A stretch of DNA of 54,552 nucleotides from Lachnospiraceae bacterium. Lineage in GTDB: Bacteria; Bacillota; Clostridia; Lachnospirales; Bianqueaceae. The stretch spans positions 1-54,552 of the forward strand of contig JABUST010000117.1 of NCBI GenBank assembly GCA_021442595.1, read 5' to 3'. Under the pieces are notes generated by a model that saw only the letters and a list, made by a program, of their open reading frames with translations, was not told where the DNA came from and ran no database searches. This document shows positions 38,804-46,716 of the stretch, one piece after another; the stretch's first letter is position 1, and every line of letters starts with the position of its first letter. Both the position numbers and the translations under genes were made by a program.

Positions 38804-38836
38804 TCACATCCTTTCGATCGATTTTGTTGCTATGAA

Positions 38837-38877
38837 CTCCCGGAAGTGTTGCATAAGTGTTTAGCTTCCCGGGAGAC
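38837..38877 (+). terminator. Terminator of the lacI-family gene with an operator-like loop
   Basis: CTCCCGGAAG (38837-38846 region) pairs with CTTCCCGGGAG (one extra C), followed by ACTTATTTTCTG. The loop holds AGTGTTGCATAAGTGTTTA (38845-38863), of which an exact 19-base copy lies at the EIIBC promoter (38977-38995). Confidence 0.6.
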
Positions 38878-38908
38878 TTATTTTCTGTTGAAAATAAAGA
38901 AAAATGTG

Positions 38909-38937
38909 TTGACAATGGAAAGCGTGTGTGATATTTT
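38909..38937 (+). promoter_or_regulatory. Promoter of the EIIBC-EIIA-HPr-EI operon
   Basis: TTGACA (38909-38914), 17 bases, TATTTT (38932-38937). A large inverted repeat starts 12 bases after the -10 box, so a bound regulator would block the start of transcription. Confidence 0.75.
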
Positions 38938-38948
38938 GTGAAACAGAA

Positions 38949-39008
38949 AGGTAAACACTTTGGCCCGACATGGTGCAGTGTTGCATAAGTGTTTAATGGT
39001 GTTTACCT
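38949..39008. promoter_or_regulatory. Large operator-like inverted repeat at the EIIBC transcription start
   Basis: AGGTAAACAC (38949-38958) pairs with GTGTTTACCT (38999-39008) across 40 bases. Inside lies a second GTGTTTA (38989-38995) and the 19-base repeat shared with the lacI terminator loop (38977-38995). Two LacI-family dimers bound as half-sites, or one looped tetramer, would fit; an RNA stem is the alternative. Confidence 0.6.
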
Positions 39009-39065
39009 TCTGATTTTAAATAACGACAGCAGCGATACGCCTGTCAGAATGATGAGGAGAAAAGC

Positions 39066-40439
39066 ATGACACAAGAAAAAGCAAATGAACTCGCTCTTGC
39101 GATTGTCGAGAAAGTCGGCGGCAAAGAGAACATTGCTTCCCTGACTCACTGTGCAACCCGTCTGCGCTTCAAGCTGGTGGACATGGATAAGGCCAGCAAG
39201 GAAGAAGCCGGCAAGATCAAAGGTGTCGCCAGCGCTATCGTAAGCGGCGGTCAGTTCCAGGTCATCATCGGCAATGAGGTCAATGATGTATTTGAAGCTA
39301 TCCAGGCCAACACCGGTATTCAGGGTTCTGCTCTTAATGTAGTAGAGAAGGATGACCTGAAGGTTAAGAGCAAGGGAATGGATGTCGTGATCGATCTGGT
39401 CACCAGCATCTTTACTCCCATCCTTCCTGTTCTGATCGGCGCCGGTATGATCCGCGCTCTGCTTATGCTCTGCACTCAGTTCGGCTGGATGCAGGCTACC
39501 GATGGCACCTACATTGTTATCAACGAGATCTACAATGCCGTTTACTCTTTCCTGCCTGTTTACCTGGCATACTGCTCTGCTAAGCGCTTCAACTGCAACC
39601 CCATGATCGCAGTTGCTGTGGCTCTGACCATGGTCAGCTCCACGGTTCTGGGCGGCATCAAGGGAGAGAACGGACTACTCCTGCTTGGCATGAAGCTTTC
39701 CGCTCCTGCTCAGGGATACGGCTCCGGCATCATCCCCATCATCGTTACCATCTGGTTCATGAGCTATGTTGAAAAGCTCTGCACCAAGTTCATCCATCCT
39801 GTTGCCCGCAACATCCTGACTCCTCTGCTGTCCCTGATCATCACTGTTCCTGTGATGTTCCTGGTTTTCGGACCCATCTTCAGCACCCTTCAGTCCTGGC
39901 TGGGCGACGGATATACCGCTCTGTACAACTTCAGCCCCATCGTGACCGGTCTCATCATGGGTGGTCTGTGGCAGGTACTGGTGGTCTTCGGTCTGCACTG
40001 GGGTATCGTTCCTCTGGGAACCATCAACCTTTCCCTGTACGGCCGCAACACCATCAACGCTATCACCGGACCTTCCAACTGGTCTCAGGCAGGCGCTGCT
40101 CTTGGTGTAGCTCTTAAGACCAAGAACAAGGAGATCCGCGAGACTGCATTCTCCGCAGGTCTTACCGGTGTGTTCTCCATTACTGAGCCCGCTATCTACG
40201 GTGTAAACCTGAAGTACAAGACTCCCTTCTACTGTGGTGTCGTCTGCGCTACCATCTCCGGTGCTATCGCAGCTGCCGGTAATGCAGCCGCACTGGCAGG
40301 TGGCCCTGTAGGCATCCTGTCCTTCCCCCTGTTCATCGGCGAAGGCTTTGCATACTTCTGCGTGGCCATGGTCGTATCTCTGGTTGGTTCCGCAGTGCTG
40401 TCCTACATCACCTACAACCGCAAGAACGACGAGCTGTAA
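39066..40439 (+). CDS. PTS permease EIIBC, glucose/beta-glucoside superfamily
   Basis: The membrane permease that takes up and phosphorylates the sugar. The 457-residue protein has an N-terminal EIIB domain (about 1-85) with phosphocysteine Cys29 in HCATRLRF, then EIIC with about ten membrane segments (about 105-455) including the GITEPAIYG-like stretch, here SITEPAIYGVNL. No EIIA is fused; a separate EIIA gene is downstream. It opens the operon with an unknown protein, EIIA, HPr and EI. Sugar is not readable from sequence; beta-glucosides, sucrose, trehalose or allose are family substrates. Ribosome binding site GAGGAGA lies just before the ATG. Confidence 0.93.
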   Translation: MTQEKANELALAIVEKVGGKENIASLTHCATRLRFKLVDMDKASKEEAGKIKGVASAIVSGGQFQVIIGNEVNDVFEAIQANTGIQGSALNVVEKDDLKVKSKGMDVVIDLVTSIFTPILPVLIGAGMIRALLMLCTQFGWMQATDGTYIVINEIYNAVYSFLPVYLAYCSAKRFNCNPMIAVAVALTMVSSTVLGGIKGENGLLLLGMKLSAPAQGYGSGIIPIIVTIWFMSYVEKLCTKFIHPVARNILTPLLSLIITVPVMFLVFGPIFSTLQSWLGDGYTALYNFSPIVTGLIMGGLWQVLVVFGLHWGIVPLGTINLSLYGRNTINAITGPSNWSQAGAALGVALKTKNKEIRETAFSAGLTGVFSITEPAIYGVNLKYKTPFYCGVVCATISGAIAAAGNAAALAGGPVGILSFPLFIGEGFAYFCVAMVVSLVGSAVLSYITYNRKNDEL

Positions 40440-40462
40440 TTCTCTATCAGACAACATAAAGA

Positions 40463-40541
40463 CGGGAGCCTTCGGGCTCCCGCAAATAAAAAAGGGTTGT
40501 GATGCTCGCATCCTCAAGGTGTGTCCATCAAGACCCTTTTT
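40463..40541 (+). promoter_or_regulatory. Two consecutive stem-loops inside the PTS operon
   Basis: First, CGGGAGCC (40463-40470) pairs with GGCTCCCG (40475-40482) around a UUCG loop, with no T-tract. Second, AAAAAGGGT (40489-40497) pairs with ACCCTTTTT (40533-40541), containing an inner GATGC/GCATC hairpin (40501-40512). The second resembles a terminator with a branched loop. They may protect the EIIBC message or reduce expression of the downstream genes. Confidence 0.6.
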
Positions 40542-40568
40542 CAATAAGTACATGATCCGGAGGCAGTT

Positions 40569-41507
40569 GTGAGTAACGTTGTACGATTGATCAGCGCATC
40601 TAAAAGCGATTTTGAAAAAATGACCCCCATGGAGCTCAAGGAATCCATCTTTAAGTCCGAGGGACGGGTCATCATGGGTCAGCACCTGCTGTTTGCCAGC
40701 GAGGGTCTGGTCAGAGGCGTCACCAATTCCGAGGTGATGTTTGCCTTTGGAGCCGATATGGTGCTCCTGAACACTATTGATCTGGATAATATGGAGAATA
40801 ACCGGGGACTTCAGGGACTGAGCTATCAGGAATTGAAGGAGAGATGCGGCCAGCGTCCCATCGGTGTTTATCTGGGCTGCCCCAAGGCCGGCAGTGAGGA
40901 TGGCGGAAAGAAAGCTCTGTACCGCCGGGAAGGTATGGTCTGCACCCCCGAGCATGTCCAGAAGTGTGTGGATATGGGTGTTGATTTTGTTATCCTGGGA
41001 GGAAATCCCGGCAGCGGCACTTCCATTTCCGATGTGATCGCCTGCACCAGGTGGGTCAAGGAAAAGTACGGAGATCAGCTCTTCGTCTGGGCAGGCAAAT
41101 GGGAAGACGGCATCAACGAGAAGGTTCTGGGAGATCCTCTGGCCACATATGATGCAAAGGATGTGATCCGTCAGCTCATCGACGCCGGCGCAGACTGCAT
41201 CGATCTGCCTGCTCCCGGAAGTCGTCACGGAATCAGTGTTCATATGATCCAAAATCTGGTACAATATGTACATACCTATAAGCCCGGAACTTTGGCAATG
41301 ACTTTCCTGAACAGTTCGGTGGAGGGAGCCGATCCCGACACCATCCGTCTGGTTGCATTGATGATGAAGGAAACCGGAGCAGATATCCACGCTATCGGAG
41401 ACGGCGGTTTTTCCGGATGCACCTCTCCTGAGAATGTTCATCAGCTCAGTGTGTCCATCAAGGGAAGACCCTACACCTATTTCCGCATGGCAAGCTGGAA
41501 TAAATAA
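40569..41507 (+). CDS. Conserved PTS-operon protein of unknown function, TIM-barrel-like
   Basis: A 312-residue soluble protein I recognise only by its context. It looks like an alternating beta/alpha fold with glycine-rich loops such as LGGNPGSGTSISD (near 150), LPAPGSRHGISV (near 215) and AIGDGGFSG (near 275), the last resembling a phosphate-binding loop of TIM barrels. Proteins of this type recur next to beta-glucoside-like PTS genes, including, from memory, the Listeria allose cassette. GTG start with CCGGAGG (40557-40563) five bases before. It sits between EIIBC and EIIA and is likely a pathway enzyme acting on a sugar phosphate. No catalytic assignment is made. Confidence 0.75.
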   Translation: MSNVVRLISASKSDFEKMTPMELKESIFKSEGRVIMGQHLLFASEGLVRGVTNSEVMFAFGADMVLLNTIDLDNMENNRGLQGLSYQELKERCGQRPIGVYLGCPKAGSEDGGKKALYRREGMVCTPEHVQKCVDMGVDFVILGGNPGSGTSISDVIACTRWVKEKYGDQLFVWAGKWEDGINEKVLGDPLATYDAKDVIRQLIDAGADCIDLPAPGSRHGISVHMIQNLVQYVHTYKPGTLAMTFLNSSVEGADPDTIRLVALMMKETGADIHAIGDGGFSGCTSPENVHQLSVSIKGRPYTYFRMASWNK

Positions 41508-41521
41508 AAAGGAGACTGATT

Positions 41522-42034
41522 ATGGGACTTTTTGACTTTCTGAAGAAATCCTCCGTACCGGCCAGTGTTCCCGTTGAGGAAGTTCCCGGTACCATTCTGC
41601 AGCCCATCGAGGGAAAGATCATCCCGCTGGCAGACATTGCCGACGGCGTTTTTTCTGAGGGTGTTCTGGGCAACGGCTGCGGCGTCATTCCTGCTGCAGA
41701 AGCTGTATATGCACCCATCTCCGGTACCATCAGCACGGTGGCTGACACCAAGCATGCCGTAGGTATCGAGGGTGACGGCGTGGAAATGCTCATCCATGTG
41801 GGACTGGAAACAGTCTCCATGAACGGTAAGGGCTTTGATGTTAAGGTCAAGGAAGGGGATCAGGTGAAAGCCGGCCAACTCCTTATGACCTTCAGTCTCA
41901 ATGAAATGAGCAAAGCAGAAGGCGTTACGTCTACATCGGCCATCCTGGTTACCAATTCTGACGACCTGCCCTGCTGTGAGCAGCTGTTCACCGGAGACGG
42001 AAAAGTCGGAACCCCCATCATCAAGGTTAAATAA
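41522..42034 (+). CDS. PTS EIIA component, glucose type
   Basis: A 170-residue Crr-like EIIA that passes phosphate from HPr to EIIB. The phosphorylated His is His92 in EMLIHVGLETV, and the partner His78 lies in KHAVGI, both as in the family. The N-terminus MGLFDFLKKS resembles the membrane-binding helix of E. coli EIIA-Glc. AAAAGGAGA precedes the ATG, 15 bases after the previous stop. It completes the split EIIBC permease. Confidence 0.95.
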   Translation: MGLFDFLKKSSVPASVPVEEVPGTILQPIEGKIIPLADIADGVFSEGVLGNGCGVIPAAEAVYAPISGTISTVADTKHAVGIEGDGVEMLIHVGLETVSMNGKGFDVKVKEGDQVKAGQLLMTFSLNEMSKAEGVTSTSAILVTNSDDLPCCEQLFTGDGKVGTPIIKVK

Positions 42035-42052
42035 TCTAAAAGGAGATACACC

Positions 42053-42313
42053 ATGAAGGAATTTAGTTTTGCTGTGACCGATCCCCTTGGCATCCATGCT
42101 CGTCCCGCCGGACTGCTGGCTAAGCTTTGCAAGGGATTTGAAGGAACCACCGTTACCGTAGTTAAGGGTGACAAGGAAGCTAAGGCTTCTCAGCTGATGA
42201 AGCTCATGAGCCTGGCAGTAAAGAGCGGTGACACTGTTACCGTAAAAGTAGAAGGTCCTGCAGAGAACGAGGCTTTTGCCGCTCTGGAAGCTTTCTTTAA
42301 AGAAAATCTGTAA
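42053..42313 (+). CDS. HPr-like phosphocarrier protein with altered Ser46 region
   Basis: An 86-residue HPr. The phosphorylated His15 is intact in GIHARPAGLL. The regulatory region reads KASQLMKLMSL; aligned on the MSL anchor, the position of Ser46 in standard HPr (KSIMGVMSL) falls on Gln47 and a Ser sits one place before. This suggests the protein may not be a normal HPr kinase substrate and would escape that control, though raw numbering keeps a Ser at 46. AAAGGAGA precedes the ATG, 19 bases after EIIA. A second, housekeeping HPr would be expected elsewhere in the genome. Confidence 0.93.
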   Translation: MKEFSFAVTDPLGIHARPAGLLAKLCKGFEGTTVTVVKGDKEAKASQLMKLMSLAVKSGDTVTVKVEGPAENEAFAALEAFFKENL

Positions 42314-42322
42314 TTTGAGCCT

Positions 42323-42362
42323 CCCGGGGAGTGCCGCAGCCCGGCGCTTCCCGGGGTTTTCT
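42323..42362 (+). terminator. Intra-operon terminator between HPr and EI
   Basis: CCCGGGGAGTGCCG (42323-42336) pairs with CGGCGCTTCCCGGG (42342-42355 region, two G-T wobbles), followed by GTTTTCTATT. It should lower EI expression relative to HPr. Confidence 0.7.
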
Positions 42363-42387
42363 ATTCCATTGAAAGGAGAAGTCTATC

Positions 42388-44043
42388 ATGATCCTGATGC
42401 AGGGCAAGGGTGTGTCCCGAGGAGTGACCACCGGTAAGCTGTATTTTTTCAAACGTGTGGATACCACTGTGGAACAGCGCTCCGTTGATGATGTGGAGGC
42501 GGAGAAGGAACGAGTCAGACAGGCTCAGGAAAAGTCCATTGCGCAGCTGGAGGTACTGGCTGAAAAATGCCGCCGGGAAGCAGGGGACGAGGCAGCGGTG
42601 CTCTTTGAGACCCACGCTATGTTTGTAGAGGACGAGGATTACGTAGAGTGCATCAACACCACCCTGGAGGACGAAGGGTGCAATGCAGAGTTTGCAGTCC
42701 AGACGGCAGGCGAGCAGTTTGCCGCCATGTTTGCCGCCATGGATGATGCCTACATGCAAGCCCGGGCTGCGGATATCACAGATGTGACCCGCCGTATTCT
42801 CAACAATCTGATGGGTGTTGCAGAAGGAGGCATTGACTCCGATGAGCCTGTGATCCTGGCTGCAGACGATCTGGCTCCCTCTGAGACGGTGCAGCTGGAT
42901 AAATCCAAGATTCTGGGCTTTGCTACTCAGGGCGGATCCGGCAACAGCCATACTGCTATTCTGGCCCGCACCATGGGAATTCCCGCTGTCTGCGGACTGG
43001 GAGATGCCCTGAAAAATGAATATGAAGGCCGTGTGGCATACATGGACGGTGAGACCGGTCAGGTTTTCCTGGATCCCGATGAACTGACGGCTGCAGGTCT
43101 GAAGACCAAATATGAAAAGCAGCAGGAAATGAAGATGCTGCTGCAGGAAATGAAGGGGAAAGAGGATGTGACCCTGGACGGAAAGCATGTGAATGTGTAT
43201 TGCAACATCGGCTCTCCGGAGGATCTGAACGCGGTGCTTCAGAATGACGGTCAGGGCATCGGTCTTTTCCGCTCCGAATTCCTGTATCTTGCCTCCAATG
43301 ACTATCCCACCGAGGACCAGCAGTTTGAAGCTTACAAAGCAGTGGCTGCCGGCATGAACGGCAAGCGGGTCATCATTCGAACACTGGATATCGGCGCAGA
43401 CAAGCAGGTGGATTACTTCGATCTGAAGAAAGAAGAGAATCCGGCCATGGGTCTGCGAGCCATCCGTATCTGCCTGAATCGTCCGGAGGTGTTCCGCACC
43501 CAGCTCAGGGCTCTGTACCGCGCTTCTGCCTTCGGCAAGGTGGCCATCATGTTCCCCATGATCACTTCCGTATGGGAAGTGAAGGAGTGCAAACGGGCCT
43601 GCGCTGCTGTGATGAAAGAGCTGACGGAGGAAGGAATTCCCTTTAATCCGGATACGGAGATCGGCGTGATGATCGAGACTCCCGCTTCTGTCTTTGTGGC
43701 AGAGGACCTGGCAAAGGAAGTGGACTTCTTCTCTGTAGGAACCAATGACCTGACACAGTACACGCTGGCCTGCGACCGTCAGTGCAATGATCTGGGCAAG
43801 TTCTTCGATCCTCATCATCCGGCAGTTCTTCGCGCCCTGAAGATGGCAGCGGATGCTGCTCATAAAAACGGTATCTGGATCGGCATCTGCGGTGAGCTGG
43901 GAGCAGATATTTCTCTGCTTCCCACATTCCTCGCCATGGGCATGGATGAACTCAGCGTCACTCCTTCTGCGGTGCTGCCTCTGAGAGCGGAGATCCGCAA
44001 GTCCATTGCACAGACCTGCGACCTGAAGCTGCTGGAGTGCTGA
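42388..44043 (+). CDS. PTS enzyme I (phosphoenolpyruvate-protein phosphotransferase)
   Basis: Takes phosphate from PEP and gives it to HPr. The 551-residue protein has the phosphohistidine His188 in GGSGNSHTAILAR (canonical GGRTSHTAI), the PEP-binding TIM barrel with DIGADKQ and RAIRICL, the SVGTNDLTQYTLACDR signature and the catalytic Cys in ICGELGAD. AAAGGAG precedes the ATG. It is the last gene of the PTS operon and has a strong terminator after it. A full EI in a sugar operon is unusual; it may be the only EI of the cell or a dedicated copy. Confidence 0.95.
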   Translation: MILMQGKGVSRGVTTGKLYFFKRVDTTVEQRSVDDVEAEKERVRQAQEKSIAQLEVLAEKCRREAGDEAAVLFETHAMFVEDEDYVECINTTLEDEGCNAEFAVQTAGEQFAAMFAAMDDAYMQARAADITDVTRRILNNLMGVAEGGIDSDEPVILAADDLAPSETVQLDKSKILGFATQGGSGNSHTAILARTMGIPAVCGLGDALKNEYEGRVAYMDGETGQVFLDPDELTAAGLKTKYEKQQEMKMLLQEMKGKEDVTLDGKHVNVYCNIGSPEDLNAVLQNDGQGIGLFRSEFLYLASNDYPTEDQQFEAYKAVAAGMNGKRVIIRTLDIGADKQVDYFDLKKEENPAMGLRAIRICLNRPEVFRTQLRALYRASAFGKVAIMFPMITSVWEVKECKRACAAVMKELTEEGIPFNPDTEIGVMIETPASVFVAEDLAKEVDFFSVGTNDLTQYTLACDRQCNDLGKFFDPHHPAVLRALKMAADAAHKNGIWIGICGELGADISLLPTFLAMGMDELSVTPSAVLPLRAEIRKSIAQTCDLKLLEC

Positions 44044-44068
44044 TACTAAGGCATATTGACAGATCCTC

Positions 44069-44106
44069 CTCCCGGGGTTATAACAGACCCCGGGAGTTTT
44101 TTGTTT
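44069..44106 (+). terminator. Terminator after EI
   Basis: CTCCCGGGGT (44069-44078) pairs with ACCCCGGGAG (44087-44096), eight-base loop, followed by TTTTTTGTTT. Strong, marks the operon end. Confidence 0.93.
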
Positions 44107-44133
44107 GACGGCAAACAGACTTTCATATTAATT
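44105..44133 (+). promoter_or_regulatory. Possible hemW promoter
   Basis: TTGACG (44105-44110), 17 bases, TTAATT (44128-44133). The -35 begins inside the T-tract of the EI terminator. The -10 is only fair. Confidence 0.45.
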
Positions 44134-44158
44134 ATATCTTCGGGAAAGGAGCTTTGAC

Positions 44159-45337
44159 ATGAACAGGAATGCAGATCCCATGCTGTATGTACACATTCCC
44201 TTCTGTGTGCGCAAGTGCCATTACTGTGATTTTCTGTCCTTTCCCTGCAATCATCCGGGCGGATCGGAAGAGATATCGTCCTATCTGGCTGCCTTGAACA
44301 AGGAGATTCTCCTGACGGGCAGAGAATCTAATGGGGGAGTCCTCTCATCCGTATTTGTAGGGGGCGGCACTCCCTCTCTGCTGAAGCCGGAGCAGTTTGA
44401 GACCCTGGGGGAAGCGATCCGCGAAGCATTTATATTAGAAAAAAGAACCGAGTGGACCCTGGAGGCCAACCCCGGAACCATCACCCGGGAGAAGGCGGCT
44501 GCCTGGAAGAAGGCGGGGGTCAACCGGATCAGTATGGGAGTACAATCCTTCGATGATGACCTGCTGCAGACCCTTGGCCGGATCCACCGCAGAGACGCGG
44601 TCTTGGAGTCCTATGAGATCCTCCGGGAGGCAGGCTTCGAGAATGTGAGCATGGACCTGATGTTCGGTCTTCCGGACCAGACCATGGACACGTGGAAGCA
44701 GACTCTGGAGGAGGCAGCGTCCCTGAAGCCGGAGCATCTGTCCTGTTACGGGCTGATCATAGAGGAAGGAACGCCCTTCTACGAAAGGCAGAAGGAGCTG
44801 GCCCTGCCGGAGGAGGAGACGGAGCGGGAAATGTATCACTATGCCATCCGTTTTCTGAAGGACCGGGGATATGCCCAATATGAGATATCCAATTTCGCCC
44901 TCCCCGGAGGGGAGAGCCGGCATAATACAGGCTACTGGCAGCGGAGACCTTACTATGGAGTGGGGCTGGGTGCCGCTTCCCTGCTGCCGGGAGATGTTCG
45001 CTGCAGCAATACCCGTAGTATGGAAAAGTATCTGCAGGTCCTGGGAAAATGTGAGGATAGCTGTGATCTGCTTGCCCTCATCCGAGAGAGTGTAACATCC
45101 CTCAGCTGTGCAGAGGCCATGGAGGAATTTATGTTCCTGGGCTTTCGCATGAATGAAGGTGTCAGTGAGGAGGATTTTCTGAGAAGCTTCCATATAGATA
45201 TGAAGAAAGTCTACGGGAAGGTGCTGGAGAAGTATCATAAGGAGGGGCTGCTGCGGGAGCGGGAGGGACGCTGGTCCCTTACGGAGCAGGGCATCGATGT
45301 CTCCAATGTAATCCTGGCGGATTTTCTCATGGAGTGA
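44159..45337 (+). CDS. hemW: Radical SAM heme chaperone HemW
   Basis: A radical SAM protein of the HemN family. The 392-residue product has Cys16, Cys20 and Cys23 in CVRKCHYC, GGGTPSLL, and the LEANPGT stretch. It lacks the extra N-terminal Cys seen in true coproporphyrinogen oxidases, which together with gene context points to HemW (heme insertion) rather than HemN. AAAGGAG precedes the ATG. In Firmicutes hemW stands upstream of hrcA, as here, but with a separate CIRCE promoter between. Confidence 0.93.
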   Translation: MNRNADPMLYVHIPFCVRKCHYCDFLSFPCNHPGGSEEISSYLAALNKEILLTGRESNGGVLSSVFVGGGTPSLLKPEQFETLGEAIREAFILEKRTEWTLEANPGTITREKAAAWKKAGVNRISMGVQSFDDDLLQTLGRIHRRDAVLESYEILREAGFENVSMDLMFGLPDQTMDTWKQTLEEAASLKPEHLSCYGLIIEEGTPFYERQKELALPEEETEREMYHYAIRFLKDRGYAQYEISNFALPGGESRHNTGYWQRRPYYGVGLGAASLLPGDVRCSNTRSMEKYLQVLGKCEDSCDLLALIRESVTSLSCAEAMEEFMFLGFRMNEGVSEEDFLRSFHIDMKKVYGKVLEKYHKEGLLREREGRWSLTEQGIDVSNVILADFLME

Positions 45338-45543
45338 GTCTGCACTCCCGCCATCTCCGGAGCCGGTGTTCCGCTTGGCCGCTGCGCAAGCTTCGTCAGC
45401 ATTGGTCGATATGACATGGCGTAAAATCAATTCTGTTTGTGCTTTTCATTGCAAATGAACTTTGTATACACTATTACATAATGCTGCGCACAAAATATTT
45501 ACAGTATTTCCATAATTTTGAGAGATTTTCATAGGCTGATTGC

Positions 45544-45572
45544 TTGACAATCAGGGAGAGGAGTGATAAATT
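45544..45572 (+). promoter_or_regulatory. Promoter of the hrcA-grpE-dnaK-dnaJ operon
   Basis: TTGACA (45544-45549), 17 bases, TAAATT (45567-45572). CIRCE starts 12 bases downstream, overlapping the expected transcription start. Confidence 0.8.
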
Positions 45573-45583
45573 ATAGCAAGATG

Positions 45584-45610
45584 TTAGCACTCCTCTTTGT
45601 TGAGTGCTAA
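45584..45610. promoter_or_regulatory. CIRCE operator (HrcA binding site)
   Basis: TTAGCACTC (45584-45592), nine bases, GAGTGCTAA (45602-45610), a perfect match to the consensus. HrcA bound here represses the chaperone operon when chaperones are free. Confidence 0.97.
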
Positions 45611-45636
45611 CAGAAGCAGATGAAAGGGGAAACGTT

Positions 45637-46716
45637 ATGCAGCTCAACGAACGTAAACTCCAGATCCTGCAAGCCATCATCATGAATTATCTGGAGACGG
45701 CAGAGCCTGTAGGCTCCCGAACCATCTCCCGTCACTTTCTGACGGAGCTGAGTTCCGCTACCATCCGGAATGAGATGTCAGATCTGGAGGAAATGGGTCT
45801 TATCGAGCAGCCTCATACCTCCGCCGGCCGTGTTCCTTCTTCTAAGGGATACCGCTTATATGTAGATGAACTGATGCACCGTCAGGAGATGGATCAGGAG
45901 CAGCTGGTTGTGGTGAGAGACATTTTACGGTCCAGAACCATGCAGCTGGATTCTCTTCTTCGGGAAATCGGTGATCTTCTGGCCACCTTGACCAAGTATA
46001 CAGCGGTGGTGTCCATGCCTCAGATCAAGAAGGTGGAGCTGAAGCACATTCAGTTGATGCCTCTGGACGAGAAGACAGCCATTCTGGTGGTGGTCACGGA
46101 CGGAAACATTGTCCGCAATCATATGATCCCGCTGCAGCAGCCTTTGCAGCCCCAGGAACTGTACTACATCTCCGATGTGCTGAACCGGGAGCTTTCCGGA
46201 TTGTCCCTCAGCGCCATGGACCTCTCCCTGATCCAGAAGATCAAGAAGGAACTGCGGCTGGAGGCCGGCACCATGGATTCACTGCTGGATGCCATTAACG
46301 ACACCCTTCAGTATGCGGATGATGTAGATACCTACACCGCAGGCGCCACCAACATCCTGAACTTCCCGGAATTCAGCGATATCGCCAAGGCCAGGTCCCT
46401 GATGGATTTCCTGAACGGAAAGGATCAGATGAAGTACCTCAGCGGCGAAAGCTCGACAGAGAAGAGTACCGGCAGCGGACTTCAGATACGTATCGGTAAG
46501 GAGAATGTGCCTGCCCAGCTTCATGACTGCAGCATCGTCACCGCCAACTACCGGTACAACGACCAGAACATCGGATCCATCAGCATTGTGGGTCCCATGA
46601 GAATGGACTATGACAGGGTGGTCTCTGCGCTGGAGAACCTGATGAAGGATTTCCCGGACCTGTTCGCAGGAGACATCCCGAAGATCATACAGGAGGATAA
46701 ACATGACACAGAATGA
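45637..46716 (+). CDS. hrcA: Heat-inducible transcription repressor HrcA
   Basis: A 359-residue repressor that binds CIRCE. The N-terminal winged helix reads LNERKLQILQAIIMNYL and VGSRTISRHF...SSATIRNEM, with the conserved HTSAGRVPSSKGYR. A GAF-like dimer domain follows. Start at 45637 with AAAGGGG upstream; a longer frame from 45604 begins inside CIRCE. The 3' end overlaps grpE by 14 bases. Confidence 0.96.
   Translation: MQLNERKLQILQAIIMNYLETAEPVGSRTISRHFLTELSSATIRNEMSDLEEMGLIEQPHTSAGRVPSSKGYRLYVDELMHRQEMDQEQLVVVRDILRSRTMQLDSLLREIGDLLATLTKYTAVVSMPQIKKVELKHIQLMPLDEKTAILVVVTDGNIVRNHMIPLQQPLQPQELYYISDVLNRELSGLSLSAMDLSLIQKIKKELRLEAGTMDSLLDAINDTLQYADDVDTYTAGATNILNFPEFSDIAKARSLMDFLNGKDQMKYLSGESSTEKSTGSGLQIRIGKENVPAQLHDCSIVTANYRYNDQNIGSISIVGPMRMDYDRVVSALENLMKDFPDLFAGDIPKIIQEDKHDTE

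Noticed and set aside
38915-38931. CcpA cre site in the EIIBC promoter spacer (GGAAAGCGTGTGTG)
   Set aside because: The left half fits cre loosely but the right half has too many mismatches.
45474-45683. Minus-strand frame across the hrcA promoter and CIRCE
   Set aside because: It covers clear regulatory DNA and the start of hrcA; no ribosome site or family features.
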